Assembly: GCA_025363575.1 (NCBI GenBank)
Contig: JANYDM010000015.1
Span: forward strand, 1-64,000
DNA from: Betaproteobacteria bacterium
Lineage (GTDB): Bacteria; Pseudomonadota; Gammaproteobacteria; Burkholderiales; SG8-41
Direction: 5' to 3'
Length of the DNA stretch: 64,000 nucleotides
Part shown: positions 1 through 8,652 of the stretch, piece by piece
How positions within the stretch are numbered: position 1 is the first letter of the stretch
Layout of the letters: the number at the start of each line of letters is the position of its first letter
Translations under genes and position numbers: made by a program
The notes under the pieces: generated by a model
The model's input: only the letters and a program-made list of their open reading frames with translations
Databases searched by the model: none
What the model was told of the DNA's origin: nothing

Positions 1-1
1 T

Positions 2-571
2 CTCGACGCCCGGAACGATGCAAGGGCCGCGGCGCAGGCGGCCGGTAATGCGGCCGCCGCGGCCGCCGCGGCCGAATGTGAACGCGCACACGCCGAGCGT
101 GCGCAGCAGGTTCAGGCAGAGGCCGCTTTGCGTGCCGAAAACGCGGCCATCGAGCAGGCAGAACTGGCGAGAAAAACGGCCGCGGCAGCCGAACAGGCAG
201 CGATCGATCGCCGCCTGGCGGACGCCGCGGCGACGCGCGCGTGGGAATTGCAATTGAAACGCGACCGCAATTTCTGCGCGGCGGCCGATGCTCAATGCGC
301 GGCGCTGAACGTGCAGGCGTCCGGGCTCAGCCGCTGGCTGGATGTATTGCGGCCCTATACGTTAAGCGGCGTCGCCGGCTTGTGCGGAATGCTCGCGACG
401 GTCATCGTGATCGGCGCCATCGCGCCAGCGGCCGCGCCGCGCCAGACCAATACCGCCGCCCCGCTGCTGCAACCGCGCCGTACCGAACCGCCGTCACTTT
501 GCGTGCTGTGCAGCGGTGAAGGCGTGCAGTTGAAGCTCGCCACCGACCTGGCAGACGCGGTCCGGCCCTAA
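2..571 (+). CDS. Ala-rich coiled-coil protein with one membrane segment, 5' truncated
   Basis: The frame is open from the window edge to the TAA at 569-571, so the N-terminus is missing. The visible 189 residues begin with an Ala/Glu/Gln/Arg-rich stretch (about residues 1-90) that looks like a long coiled coil or alanine-rich helix. A single hydrophobic segment follows (around codons 120-140, TLSGVAGLCGMLATVIVIGA), then a Pro/Thr-rich tail containing a CVLC motif. No family is recognised. The layout suggests a single-pass membrane-anchored protein. It converges on the kinase gene that ends 7 bases downstream. The poly-Ala codons make it prone to spurious matches. Confidence 0.6.
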   Translation, partial: LDARNDARAAAQAAGNAAAAAAAAECERAHAERAQQVQAEAALRAENAAIEQAELARKTAAAAEQAAIDRRLADAAATRAWELQLKRDRNFCAAADAQCAALNVQASGLSRWLDVLRPYTLSGVAGLCGMLATVIVIGAIAPAAAPRQTNTAAPLLQPRRTEPPSLCVLCSGEGVQLKLATDLADAVRP

Positions 572-578
572 GCCGGGA

Positions 579-2990
579 TCAGTACTTTTGCCGGATGGCG
601 AGCACTGCCTGGTTGCGCAGGGTTTTTAGCAGGCGCAACTGATCGGGCTCTATGGTCATCTCGCCCGCGTTGTCGCTGTCGGCGTAAAACATGCCCACCA
701 CCTTGTGGTTGATCACCAGCGGCAGCAGCAGGAACGTCGGCGCGTTGATCTTTTCGCGGTACCAGGCCGGTATGCGGCCGGCGATGTTGTCGGCGCGTGC
801 GTCGGCGATGAACAGGTCGACGTTCTTGTCGAGCGAAATCTGAAAGACGTTTTGCGGCTGGCCCAGCGGCACGCTGAAGTTCTTGACGAGCTCGTCGATG
901 CGCGCGCCGAAACCGAAGCGCGCCTGCAGCCGGTTGTTGCGCCCGTCGCGGGTGCACAACAGGACCTGCGAAAACCCCATGCCGCGATACATCGTTTCGA
1001 GAATGATGCGCAGCACGTCGTTCAAATTGAAGTCGCCGACCAGCGTATTGGTGATGTCCTGGATGCCGGCGGTGAGAGTGGCGGCGGAAGTTGCACCGTC
1101 GGCAGCCGGCGCGGCGGCGATGATGGTCGTCTGGTTGACGAAATCGTCGATGGTGTCCGCGGCCGGCGCCGCGGGGACGGCCGGCGCGCCTGCGCCGGCT
1201 GTTTCGGCTGCCGGTGCGGGCTCGCTGCCCGACCAGTGCGTGATCGTTTGCAGCACGCGGCTCTTGCCGGGTTCCGCGAGGAACATGCCGGATTCCGCGA
1301 GGAATTCCTTGACCGAGTCCTCGACCACCGCAGCCAGTTGCTGCTTGCCGAGGCCCAGCGCCGCACCGAACTTGCGGTTCAGCGCGTCGAGCTCGGCGGT
1401 TTTGCGTGCCGGCGCGGTCTCGCTCGCGACCCGGCAGAGGGCCGTCGCCAGATTGGCCGCGACTTTCAAGCGGTCTGCCGGCGTGGCCGGCTTGGAGGTT
1501 TGCGTCTCATTGACGCGCTGCATGCTGGTGACGATCTTCTCCGGCAGGTTCCAGCTGCGCGCAACGCCGATGCCGAGCTCCTCGTACGAAATGCCGAGCA
1601 CCGCGCGCGACGCCGGGTCTTCCGCTTCGCCCTGCTGGATGCGACGGCCGATTTCGGCCGATTCGTCGTAGAAGTAATAGGTCGCGAGCAGCTTGCCCAG
1701 GTGGTGGAACACGCCGCAGATGAAGCCTTCCTCACTGTCGGAAACGCCGCAGCGCGAGGCGATGCGGTGCGCCATGATGCCGGTGAAATACGACGCGATG
1801 ACGTCTTCCTTGAGCTGCGACGCCTGCGCCTTGTTCTGCAGATGCTCGAACAGGATCAGCGTGACCGCGAGGTCGCGCACCGTGTTGAAGCCTATGATCA
1901 TGACGGCGCGCGAGATGGTGCTGATATTGCCGCCGAACTGGCCGTAGGTCGTCGAGTTGACCAGCCGCAGCAGCTTGTTGGTAAGCGCGAAATCCTTGAG
2001 CAGCACGGACGACAGCGCCTGCACGCTCTCGTCGCTGTCGGCGGCGATGCGGTTGATGGTGCTGATGGTCTGCGACAACGCCGGGAAGTTGCTCTTGTGC
2101 TGCATGCGGCGCAAGAGAAACTCCACCGTGCCCTTGGCGGACTCCGGCGCGTCCGCGACCGGCGACGTCGGCGCGAGATACTCCTCGAGCGCCTGCTTCA
2201 TTGCCGCCACCGACACGTAGCGCTCGCCGTCGTTCTTGAGCAGCGCGCGCAGCACCAGATGGTCGAGTTGCTCGTCGATTTCGGGATTGATGCGCGACGG
2301 CGGCTGAAACGGCTCGTTGGCGATCTTGTGCATCACTTCGAACGTGTTCGCGCCGCTGACGGCCGGGCGTCCCGTCAGCATCTCGTAAAGCACCATGCCG
2401 AGCGAAAAGACGTCAGCGCCCTCGCTCGCCTGATGATCGCGCAGGCGCTCGGGCGCCATGTAGCGCGGCGTGCCCTGCGGCGTCGCAGCGGTTTCGGCAT
2501 CGCCGGCGGTCGCTGCGATGCCGAAATCCATGATGCGCGCTACGTCATCACCGGCAATCATGATATTCGCGGGTTTGATGTCGCGGTGTATGACCTGTTT
2601 GCCATGCGCATACGTAAGGCCGTCGGCGATCTGGTTCGCGATCTTGATGGCGCGCGTCTTATTGAGGTGCTTGTCGCGGCGCAAAAGCTGCGCCAGCGTC
2701 AGGCCGTCGACGTACTCGAGCACGAGATAATGACTGCCGTCCTGTTCGATGGCGTCGTACAGGGTGACGATATTGGGGTGGCTGAAACGGCTGGCGATGC
2801 GCGCTTCCTGCAGCAGGCGCTGAATCTGCTGCGCAGAGGCGCCGGCGCCTATTGATTTAATAGCGACATGGCGGCCCAGATGAGGATCGCGCGCGAGATA
2901 CACGCTGCCTTGAGCGCCGTTGCCCAGCGTGCGCACGACCGCGAAGCGGCCGATCGTGAGGGTGGTGCTGGCGGTCATGACGGCAGACAT
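579..2990 (-). CDS. Ser/Thr protein kinase fused to HDOD and GAF domains
   Basis: This is an 803-residue signalling protein. Residues 15-270 form a Hanks-type kinase with glycine loop GNGAQGSVY (23-31), K45, an alpha-C Glu near 62, catalytic HRD 135-137 and DFG 155-157, so it should be active. Residues about 285-480 match an HDOD domain, a degenerate HD-like regulatory module. Residues about 640-800 match a GAF sensor domain, linked by an Ala/Pro-rich segment. There is no membrane helix, so it is cytoplasmic. The start is backed by CGGGAG about six bases upstream. It is divergent from another HDOD gene starting some 200 bases away, suggesting shared signalling. The ligand and substrate are unknown. 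Confidence 0.9.
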   Translation of the reverse strand: MSAVMTASTTLTIGRFAVVRTLGNGAQGSVYLARDPHLGRHVAIKSIGAGASAQQIQRLLQEARIASRFSHPNIVTLYDAIEQDGSHYLVLEYVDGLTLAQLLRRDKHLNKTRAIKIANQIADGLTYAHGKQVIHRDIKPANIMIAGDDVARIMDFGIAATAGDAETAATPQGTPRYMAPERLRDHQASEGADVFSLGMVLYEMLTGRPAVSGANTFEVMHKIANEPFQPPSRINPEIDEQLDHLVLRALLKNDGERYVSVAAMKQALEEYLAPTSPVADAPESAKGTVEFLLRRMQHKSNFPALSQTISTINRIAADSDESVQALSSVLLKDFALTNKLLRLVNSTTYGQFGGNISTISRAVMIIGFNTVRDLAVTLILFEHLQNKAQASQLKEDVIASYFTGIMAHRIASRCGVSDSEEGFICGVFHHLGKLLATYYFYDESAEIGRRIQQGEAEDPASRAVLGISYEELGIGVARSWNLPEKIVTSMQRVNETQTSKPATPADRLKVAANLATALCRVASETAPARKTAELDALNRKFGAALGLGKQQLAAVVEDSVKEFLAESGMFLAEPGKSRVLQTITHWSGSEPAPAAETAGAGAPAVPAAPAADTIDDFVNQTTIIAAAPAADGATSAATLTAGIQDITNTLVGDFNLNDVLRIILETMYRGMGFSQVLLCTRDGRNNRLQARFGFGARIDELVKNFSVPLGQPQNVFQISLDKNVDLFIADARADNIAGRIPAWYREKINAPTFLLLPLVINHKVVGMFYADSDNAGEMTIEPDQLRLLKTLRNQAVLAIRQKY

Positions 2991-3195
2991 GGAACTCCCG
3001 TTGTGCTCTACCGAAATGGACGCGCTGCCGCAGGCGTGGCGGCGCCCTTAATCTACGGCGGCGGGGCGGGAAACTTGACCGCGGCCGGCCCTTTCAATCT
3101 CAAGTTTTGAGCGTGTACTGCCGATAATTATTGCGATGCAGCCGGCTGTCGCAAGAGCTGCGGGCGGGAGTTACTTTTCATTTGACGGGACGGTT

Positions 3196-4050
3196 ATGGA
3201 GCAGGCACTCGAAGTTCTGGACGGCGCGGAGCAGATAGTTACCGACATCGGCATTCCGCCATGCCCGGCCATCCTGACCAGGCTCGTGCAGGAAATGCGC
3301 AACGACGAGCCCGACTTCGCCAAGCTCGGCAAGTTGGTCGGCGCGGACGTGAGCCTTGCCGCGGCCATGGTCAAGACGGTCAATTCGCCGTTTTACGGCC
3401 TGCGCTCGAAAGCAACCTCGGTGCAGCAGGCGATGGCCCTGCTCGGCCTGCGCCAGGTCGCCGAACTCGTGACCAGCCTCTTGATGCGCGATGTCTTTCC
3501 TGGCGGCCCCAGCGAAGTGATGGAAGAATACTGGGAGTCGTCGTCCGCCATTGCGGCGCTGAGCGCGGCTCTGGCGCGCGAACTCAAATGCGCGAGCCGC
3601 GATGAGGTCTATACGTTCACGCTCTTCCGCGACTGCGGCATGTTGGCGATGATGGGTGCCTTCAATGACTACAAGCCCCTGCTGCCGGGTGCCAGGGCGT
3701 CCGGCGACCGCAGCGTTACCGACGCGGAGGAGGACTGCTACGGCACCAATCACGCGCGCGTCGGCTGCCAGCTGGCCCGAACGTGGCTGCTCCCGGACGA
3801 GCTCTGCCAATCAGTGCTGCGTCACCACAGCTACGCTGCGTTGCTCGACGGCAGCGCCGGCGTGAGCGCGGCGAGCGCCAAGCATATTGCCTTGGCGCTC
3901 GTCGCCGAGGCGGTGTATGTGCAACATAAAATCGGCACCCCCTGTGCGGAATGGCGCAAAGGCGGCGCGTTTGCGCTTGCCGTCCTCGACATCACGCAGG
4001 ACGAGATGGACGAGGCGGCGCAAGCCGTCATTGGCGAAGTCGCACTTTAG
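3196..4050 (+). CDS. HDOD domain protein
   Basis: The protein is 284 residues long from the chosen ATG. The N-terminal 200 residues carry the HDOD pattern: GIPPCPAILTRLV, then LVGADVSLAAAMVKTVNSPFYG and a helix pair around AMALLGLRQVAELV. HDOD proteins are signalling or adaptor modules in bacterial regulation of motility, biofilm and nucleotide second messengers; no enzymatic motif is visible. An in-frame ATG at 3136 would add 20 residues. It lacks a Shine-Dalgarno, whereas 3196 follows GGGACGG, so the shorter form is preferred. The gene is divergent from the kinase-HDOD-GAF gene, pointing to a related pathway. The partner is unknown. Confidence 0.85.
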   Translation: MEQALEVLDGAEQIVTDIGIPPCPAILTRLVQEMRNDEPDFAKLGKLVGADVSLAAAMVKTVNSPFYGLRSKATSVQQAMALLGLRQVAELVTSLLMRDVFPGGPSEVMEEYWESSSAIAALSAALARELKCASRDEVYTFTLFRDCGMLAMMGAFNDYKPLLPGARASGDRSVTDAEEDCYGTNHARVGCQLARTWLLPDELCQSVLRHHSYAALLDGSAGVSAASAKHIALALVAEAVYVQHKIGTPCAEWRKGGAFALAVLDITQDEMDEAAQAVIGEVAL

Positions 4051-4073
4051 CGCGGCCGGCGGCAACGCTGCTA

Positions 4074-4347
4074 TTAATCGTCGACTGCGCTATCCGCATC
4101 GATTGCCGCTGTCTCACGGCCGGCGCGCGGCGCATCCTCGCGCAACGCGCCTTCCGGCAATTGCGCCTTTTCGACGGTAGCGTCGTACGCAGCCAGATCG
4201 GCATCCACGCGCGGTGCGTGCCGGTCCAGCGGGCGGCACGTATGGCGCGGCAGATCCGCTGTGCGGCACGTTCGGCTACTGCCGTGCAAGTTCGGGGTTG
4301 AACAACAGGGCAAAGCTCGATTGCACAGGCGCAGCGTGTTTCATCAT
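4074..4347 (-). pseudogene. Small acidic protein gene broken by two -1 frameshifts
   Basis: An ATG pair at 4347/4344 sits behind an excellent GGAGG and encodes MMKHAAPVQSSFALLFNPEL before a TAG after 23 codons. Inserting one base in the CGGCA run (about 4290) continues the frame as AVAERAAQ. Inserting a second about 25 bases later (near 4263) continues as DLPRHTCRPLDRH and an acidic tail ending at the TAA at 4074-4076. The repaired product would be about 90 residues with protein-like composition throughout. My impression is that it resembles a small conserved betaproteobacterial protein, but I cannot name the family. Both lesions look like one-base losses next to G runs, so either true decay or consensus error could explain them. 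Confidence 0.6.
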
Positions 4348-4668
4348 GTAGCCTCCGTGAAGGAAATGAACCCATGTTGGGCTCGTTCAAAGGATCTCAC
4401 TTTACGACGCCGGCAACGAGCGGCAAGCAGCGGGCTCCGACATCTCGTGTAGGAAAAATACCTGCATGAGTCCTCGATCAAGCAAGCCAGCATCGCAATG
4501 CATAACATCGGTCATGGGCCGCAGACCACTGGATGCCGGGTGATGGCCGCATGATCGATAGTAGGTAAAGCCGGATCCGTCGTTGGCGCGAATTCCAGCC
4601 GTCCGTGCATTGACTCGCCGGACGAAGCCTGCGAGATTGTGCCCTTGCACATCGTCAGAACGCTGAAC
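4348..4668. other. Intergenic stretch without a recognisable gene
   Basis: This stretch lies between the start of the broken small gene and the APS kinase. No open frame with a credible ribosome-binding site or family resemblance is visible, and there is no tRNA-like fold or strong terminator. It should contain the divergent promoters of both flanking genes, but no convincing -35/-10 pair was found. An in-frame GTG at 4639 could extend the kinase into it. Confidence 0.5.
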
Positions 4669-5217
4669 ATGCAAACAGCCACGCGCGGCCCGGGTGTCGC
4701 AATACTGATTACGGGATTGCCCGCCGCCGGCAAGACGACATTGGGCCGCGCGCTGGCTGAAACACTGGGCGCGCGCGGGCGCGTGGTGTCGCTGCTCGAC
4801 GGTGACGAAGTCCGCCCGGTATTGGCGGGCGAACTCGGCTTCTCGCGCGAACACCGGGGGCTAAACGTATTGCGACACGGCTTCGTGGCGCGCGAAGTCT
4901 GCCGCCACGGCGGGATCGCGGTTTGCGCACTGATCGCGCCGTATGCCGGAGACCGCGCGCTGATGCGCGAGCAGATTGAGCAATGCGGCAGCTTCGTCGA
5001 AATCTATCTGGCAACTCCGTTTGCGGTGTGCGCCCAGCGCGATCCCAAAGGCCTTTATGCGCGCGCACGCGGAGGCCTGTTGTCGCATATGACCGGGGTC
5101 GACGATCCATACGAACCGCCGCAAAATCCGGAGTTGCTGCTGGACGGCGGCAAACTCACCGTGCAGCAATCAGTGGCGTCTGCCATGGCCTTATTGGCGC
5201 AGCGGCGGCTGATCTGA
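4669..5217 (+). CDS. cysC: Adenylylsulfate (APS) kinase
   Basis: The enzyme phosphorylates adenosine 5'-phosphosulfate at the 3' position to make PAPS, the universal sulfate donor, in the cytoplasm. The 182-residue product has Walker A GLPAAGKTT (16-24), a DGDEVRPVL element, GFSREHRGLNVLR (family form GFSxxDRxxN) and the family signature RDPKGLYARARGG. The ATG at 4669 is chosen; an in-frame GTG at 4639 would add ten residues, and neither has a strong Shine-Dalgarno. It is a stand-alone kinase with no ATP sulfurylase subunit beside it. It lies just upstream of a polysaccharide locus containing two sulfotransferases, so a role supplying PAPS for glycan sulfation is likely but inferred. Confidence 0.85.
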   Translation: MQTATRGPGVAILITGLPAAGKTTLGRALAETLGARGRVVSLLDGDEVRPVLAGELGFSREHRGLNVLRHGFVAREVCRHGGIAVCALIAPYAGDRALMREQIEQCGSFVEIYLATPFAVCAQRDPKGLYARARGGLLSHMTGVDDPYEPPQNPELLLDGGKLTVQQSVASAMALLAQRRLI

Positions 5218-5310
5218 ATTCGCCGCATTGAAAGCGTCGTGACGCACTCGTTTCCCGTCTGCGACGCGCATTCGGGGAGTACAATATGACGCTCGTATCG
5301 CAGCATGATA

Positions 5311-5338
5311 TTGATCGGCCGCGACGTCTTAATAAAAT
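5311..5338 (+). promoter_or_regulatory. Candidate sigma70 promoter for the polysaccharide locus
   Basis: TTGATC (5311-5316) and TAAAAT (5333-5338) are separated by 16 bases, matching four and five of six consensus positions. Transcription would begin near 5345, about 75 bases before the glycosyltransferase ATG at 5421. This was found by eye only. Confidence 0.35.
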
Positions 5339-5420
5339 GCACGGGTGTTCATGAGCCTACGTCCTTTCTATCCCGCCCACGCTTTGCGGTCGCATGGAGG
5401 CCGGTGCGCACAGGACGCAA

Positions 5421-6401
5421 ATGCCTGAGATGTGCGAAACGACGCCCGTCTTCGCCGATCGACCGGTTTGCACGGCCGTTCGCCCAAGCATCGCAATACT
5501 CATGGGAACATTCCACGGCGAGCGCTTCCTGGCCCGCCAACTGGAGTCCCTCGGCGCGCAGACGTACACTGAGTGGAAGCTATGCGTCTCAGATGATGGG
5601 TCGGGTGACGGCACGCTGGCGATACTCGAAGCGTACCGCGCCCGCTGGGGCGCGCGCAAATTGAGCATGAGAAACGGGCCGGCGCGCGGTTTCACCGCCA
5701 ACTTTCTGTACCTCGCGTGCGATCCCGCAATCGACGCCGACTATTTTGCGTTTGCGGATCAGGACGACCTGTGGGACGCCGACAAGCTTGCCGTCGCGAT
5801 GCGCTGGCTGCAGTCGGTGCCCGCCGGCGTGCCGGCGCTCTATTGCGCGCGTACCCGCCTCATCGATGAAACGGACGCGACGATCGGCTTGTCCCCGCTG
5901 TTTTCAAAGCCGCCGGTATTCGAAAATGCCATCGTGCAGAGCGTCGCCGGTGGCAACACCATGGTATTCAACGCCGCGGCGCGTGCATTGCTCATCGAAG
6001 CCGGCGCCGACGCCGACGTGCAGACGCATGACTGGTGGGCGTACATTCTGGTAACGGCGTGCGGCGGCAGGGTGTTCTACGATGCGAACCCGACGGTCGG
6101 CTATCGCCAGCACGGGCGCAACCTCGTCGGCTCGAACGCGAGCTGGGCCGGGCGATTGCGGCGCGCCCACCGCATACTCAAGGGGCAGTTCAAGCGCATG
6201 AACGACCGCAACATCGCGGCCCTGCAGCGCGTACGTCACCGGCTGACGCCCGAGGCGCTGGATGTGTTGCGCGAGTTTTCGCGCGCACGCGCGGCTGGAT
6301 TCCTGCCCCGCGTATGCGGAATCTGGCGCTCCGGGGTTTACTGCCAGACGCCGTTGTCGAACTTGGCGCTGGCGGGGGCGTCGTTCCTGAAGAAGCTATA
6401 G
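5421..6401 (+). CDS. Family 2 glycosyltransferase
   Basis: This is a 326-residue inverting GT-A glycosyltransferase, probably adding a sugar such as rhamnose to a lipid-linked glycan on the cytoplasmic face. The GT2 nucleotide-binding pattern is clear: SIAILMGTFHGERFLARQL near the N-terminus, SDDGSGDGT, then FADQDDLW as the metal-binding motif. There is no transmembrane segment. The ATG at 5421 follows AGGA at good spacing; an upstream in-frame ATG at 5394 has no Shine-Dalgarno. It opens the polysaccharide gene run, 94 bases before the exporter permease. The donor and acceptor sugars cannot be told from sequence. Confidence 0.85.
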   Translation: MPEMCETTPVFADRPVCTAVRPSIAILMGTFHGERFLARQLESLGAQTYTEWKLCVSDDGSGDGTLAILEAYRARWGARKLSMRNGPARGFTANFLYLACDPAIDADYFAFADQDDLWDADKLAVAMRWLQSVPAGVPALYCARTRLIDETDATIGLSPLFSKPPVFENAIVQSVAGGNTMVFNAAARALLIEAGADADVQTHDWWAYILVTACGGRVFYDANPTVGYRQHGRNLVGSNASWAGRLRRAHRILKGQFKRMNDRNIAALQRVRHRLTPEALDVLREFSRARAAGFLPRVCGIWRSGVYCQTPLSNLALAGASFLKKL

Positions 6402-6495
6402 ACTATGGACTTGAGCGCGAACCATTCATGCGGCACCGCGGTGCATACGGGCCGGCCGTGTCGCTGACCCCGGCAGCGAAGGACGGGGAAATTTC

Positions 6496-7326
6496 TTGAA
6501 TCCGCACGCGTCGCGGAGCGTTTCGCCGGCGGCGCTGGCACGCAGCCTCAAACACAACCGTCAGCTCATCGTGCAAATGATCAGGCGCGAAGTCATCGGC
6601 CGCTATAAGAGTTCGGTGCTCGGTCTGGCATGGTCATTCTTTACGCCATTCATAATGCTGGCAGTTTACACGTTCATCTTTTCAGTCGTTTTCAAGGCGC
6701 GCTGGGCCGACGGTGGCGAGCAAAGTAACAGCGGCTTCGCAGTCGTCATGTTTGCCGGCATGATAGTCCACGGCCTGTTCGCGGAAGCCGTGAATCGCGC
6801 GCCGGCTTTGATATTGTCGAACGTCAACTACGTGAAGCGGGTCGTATTTCCGCTCGAAATCCTGCCGGTCGTCGCCATCGGCGCTGCGCTGTTCCACACC
6901 GCTGTCAGTCTCGGCATTCTGCTCGGTGCGTGCGCGCTCTATAAGGGCTTCGTGCACTGGACCGCGATTTTCGCGCCGCTGGTGTTTCTGCCGCTGGTCA
7001 TTCTGAGCCTGGGACTCGCGTGGATATTGGCGTCGCTCGGCGTTTTTCTGCGCGATGTCGGGCAGACTACCGGTCTCATCACGACGGTGATGCTGTTTCT
7101 GTCGCCGGTTTTCTATCCGCTGACGGCGGTGCCCGAAGCATTCCGCCCTCTCGTCATGGCGAATCCGTTGACCTTCATCATGGGCCAGGCGCGCGAAGTG
7201 CTCGTATGGGGACGCTTGCCGGACTGGCAGGGACTGATCATTTATACTCTGGCCGCGAGCGGCGTGGCGTGGGCGGGTTATGCCTGGTTTCAGAAGACCA
7301 GCAAGGGATTTGCCGATGTCCTCTGA
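6496..7326 (+). CDS. wzm: Polysaccharide ABC exporter permease (Wzm/TagG-like)
   Basis: This is the 276-residue membrane subunit of an ABC-2 type exporter that moves lipid-linked polysaccharide across the inner membrane. Residues 20-45 carry the typical motif LIVQMIRREVIGRYKSSVLG ahead of the first helix. About six hydrophobic segments follow, ending with the family-typical LSPVFYPLTAVPEAFRPL and NPLTFIMGQAREVL. The start is a TTG at 6496 preceded by GGGGA. Its 3' end overlaps the start of the ATPase gene by 11 bases, so the two subunits are translationally coupled. Confidence 0.9.
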   Translation: MNPHASRSVSPAALARSLKHNRQLIVQMIRREVIGRYKSSVLGLAWSFFTPFIMLAVYTFIFSVVFKARWADGGEQSNSGFAVVMFAGMIVHGLFAEAVNRAPALILSNVNYVKRVVFPLEILPVVAIGAALFHTAVSLGILLGACALYKGFVHWTAIFAPLVFLPLVILSLGLAWILASLGVFLRDVGQTTGLITTVMLFLSPVFYPLTAVPEAFRPLVMANPLTFIMGQAREVLVWGRLPDWQGLIIYTLAASGVAWAGYAWFQKTSKGFADVL

Positions 7327-8650
7327 CGAAATCGCCATCCGCGTCACCAACCTCAGCAAGTGCTATCAAATTTACGCCACGCCGCGCGACCGGCTCAAGC
7401 AGTTTATCGTGCCCCGCGTGCGCAGCCTCGCCAGGATCAAGCCCCGTCAGTACTTTCGCGAATTCTGGGCGCTCAGGGATGTATCGTTCGAAGTAAAGAA
7501 AGGCGAAACGGTCGGCATCGTCGGCCGCAACGGCTCGGGCAAGTCGACTTTGCTGCATCTCATTTGCGGCACGCTGTCGCCGACGGCCGGCAGCGTGGAA
7601 ACCAGCGGCCGCGTCGCCGCGCTGCTCGAGCTCGGGGCCGGCTTCAACCCCGAGTTCACCGGCCGCGAAAACGTCTATCTGAATGCCGCGCTGCTGGGCT
7701 TGAGCAATGAGGAAACGGCCCAGCGCTTCGACGCGATCGCCGCCTTCGCCGACATCGGTGATTTCATCGATCAGCCGGCCAAGACCTACTCGAGCGGCAT
7801 GGTCGTGCGCCTCGCTTTCGGCATTCAGGCCATGGTCGAGCCGGACGTCCTGGTGGTGGACGAGGCGCTCGCCGTTGGCGACGAGAAATTTCAGCGCAAA
7901 TGCTTCGCCCGTCTCGAAGATTTGAAAAACCGCGGCACCGTTATTCTGTTCGTTTCGCATTCCGCGCCGCAGGTCGTCGAGCTGTGCGACCGTACGCTGC
8001 TGCTCGAGGACGGCGAACGAATAATGTACGCGCATCCTCCAGACGTTGTGCGGTCGTATCAACGCCTCATCTACGCGTCGAATGCAGAGCGGCCGCAGAT
8101 CTTGCAGGACCTGCGGGAAGCGAACCGCGCCGAAAGCGGCGCCGCGCGCGAGTCCCCTGCGGCGCCCTTCGCCGATACGTTCGACGCCGGCCTCGTTCCT
8201 GCAACCACCACGAGTTATCTAGTGCGCGGCGCCGAAATCGAATTCATGCAGGTCGAAGATGTCCAAGGACGCATCGTCAATTTGCTGCGGCAGGCCGGGC
8301 GCTATCGCATTGTCATGTCGGGACGCGCGCATGAGGACCTGAGAGGAATTTCCTTCGGCGTGCATATACGTTCGATTTCAGGCGCCGTCATTACCGGCCA
8401 GCGCTATCCCGCTGATGGAGAATTCATGGAACTGCGGGCAGGCGCCAAGTTCAGGCTCAGCTGCTGGTTCACCATGCGACTGCTGCCCGACACTTATTTC
8501 GCGGGTGGCGGAATCTGGTCGGGCGTCGGCGACGATTGCGTGCATCGAAAACTGGATGCCACGATGTTCCGCGTGCAGAGCGACGGTCCGCAGAGCGCGT
8601 TCGGCTATTGCAATCTCGTGGCTGCGCCGGCGGCCATCGAGCTGGACTGA
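7316..8650 (+). CDS. wzt: Polysaccharide ABC exporter ATPase with C-terminal glycan-binding domain (Wzt)
   Basis: This is the 444-residue ATPase partner of the upstream permease. Residues about 8-245 form the ABC domain, with Walker A GRNGSGKST, signature YSSGM (usual for this subfamily) and Walker B VLVVDEAL followed by the switch His in FVSHS. Residues about 300-444 form a beta-rich extension like the Wzt carbohydrate-binding domain, which in studied O-antigen systems recognises the modified chain end before export. That predicts a capped or terminally modified glycan. The ATG at 7316 lies inside the permease 3' end; an earlier in-frame ATG at 7280 is less likely. Confidence 0.9.
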   Translation: MSSDEIAIRVTNLSKCYQIYATPRDRLKQFIVPRVRSLARIKPRQYFREFWALRDVSFEVKKGETVGIVGRNGSGKSTLLHLICGTLSPTAGSVETSGRVAALLELGAGFNPEFTGRENVYLNAALLGLSNEETAQRFDAIAAFADIGDFIDQPAKTYSSGMVVRLAFGIQAMVEPDVLVVDEALAVGDEKFQRKCFARLEDLKNRGTVILFVSHSAPQVVELCDRTLLLEDGERIMYAHPPDVVRSYQRLIYASNAERPQILQDLREANRAESGAARESPAAPFADTFDAGLVPATTTSYLVRGAEIEFMQVEDVQGRIVNLLRQAGRYRIVMSGRAHEDLRGISFGVHIRSISGAVITGQRYPADGEFMELRAGAKFRLSCWFTMRLLPDTYFAGGGIWSGVGDDCVHRKLDATMFRVQSDGPQSAFGYCNLVAAPAAIELD

Positions 8651-8652
8651 CC

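Noticed and set aside
705..2855. Long plus-strand open frame (716 codons) opposite the kinase gene
   Set aside because: It arises from high GC codon bias on the other strand. Its translation has no domain pattern, while the minus-strand product has complete kinase, HDOD and GAF motifs.
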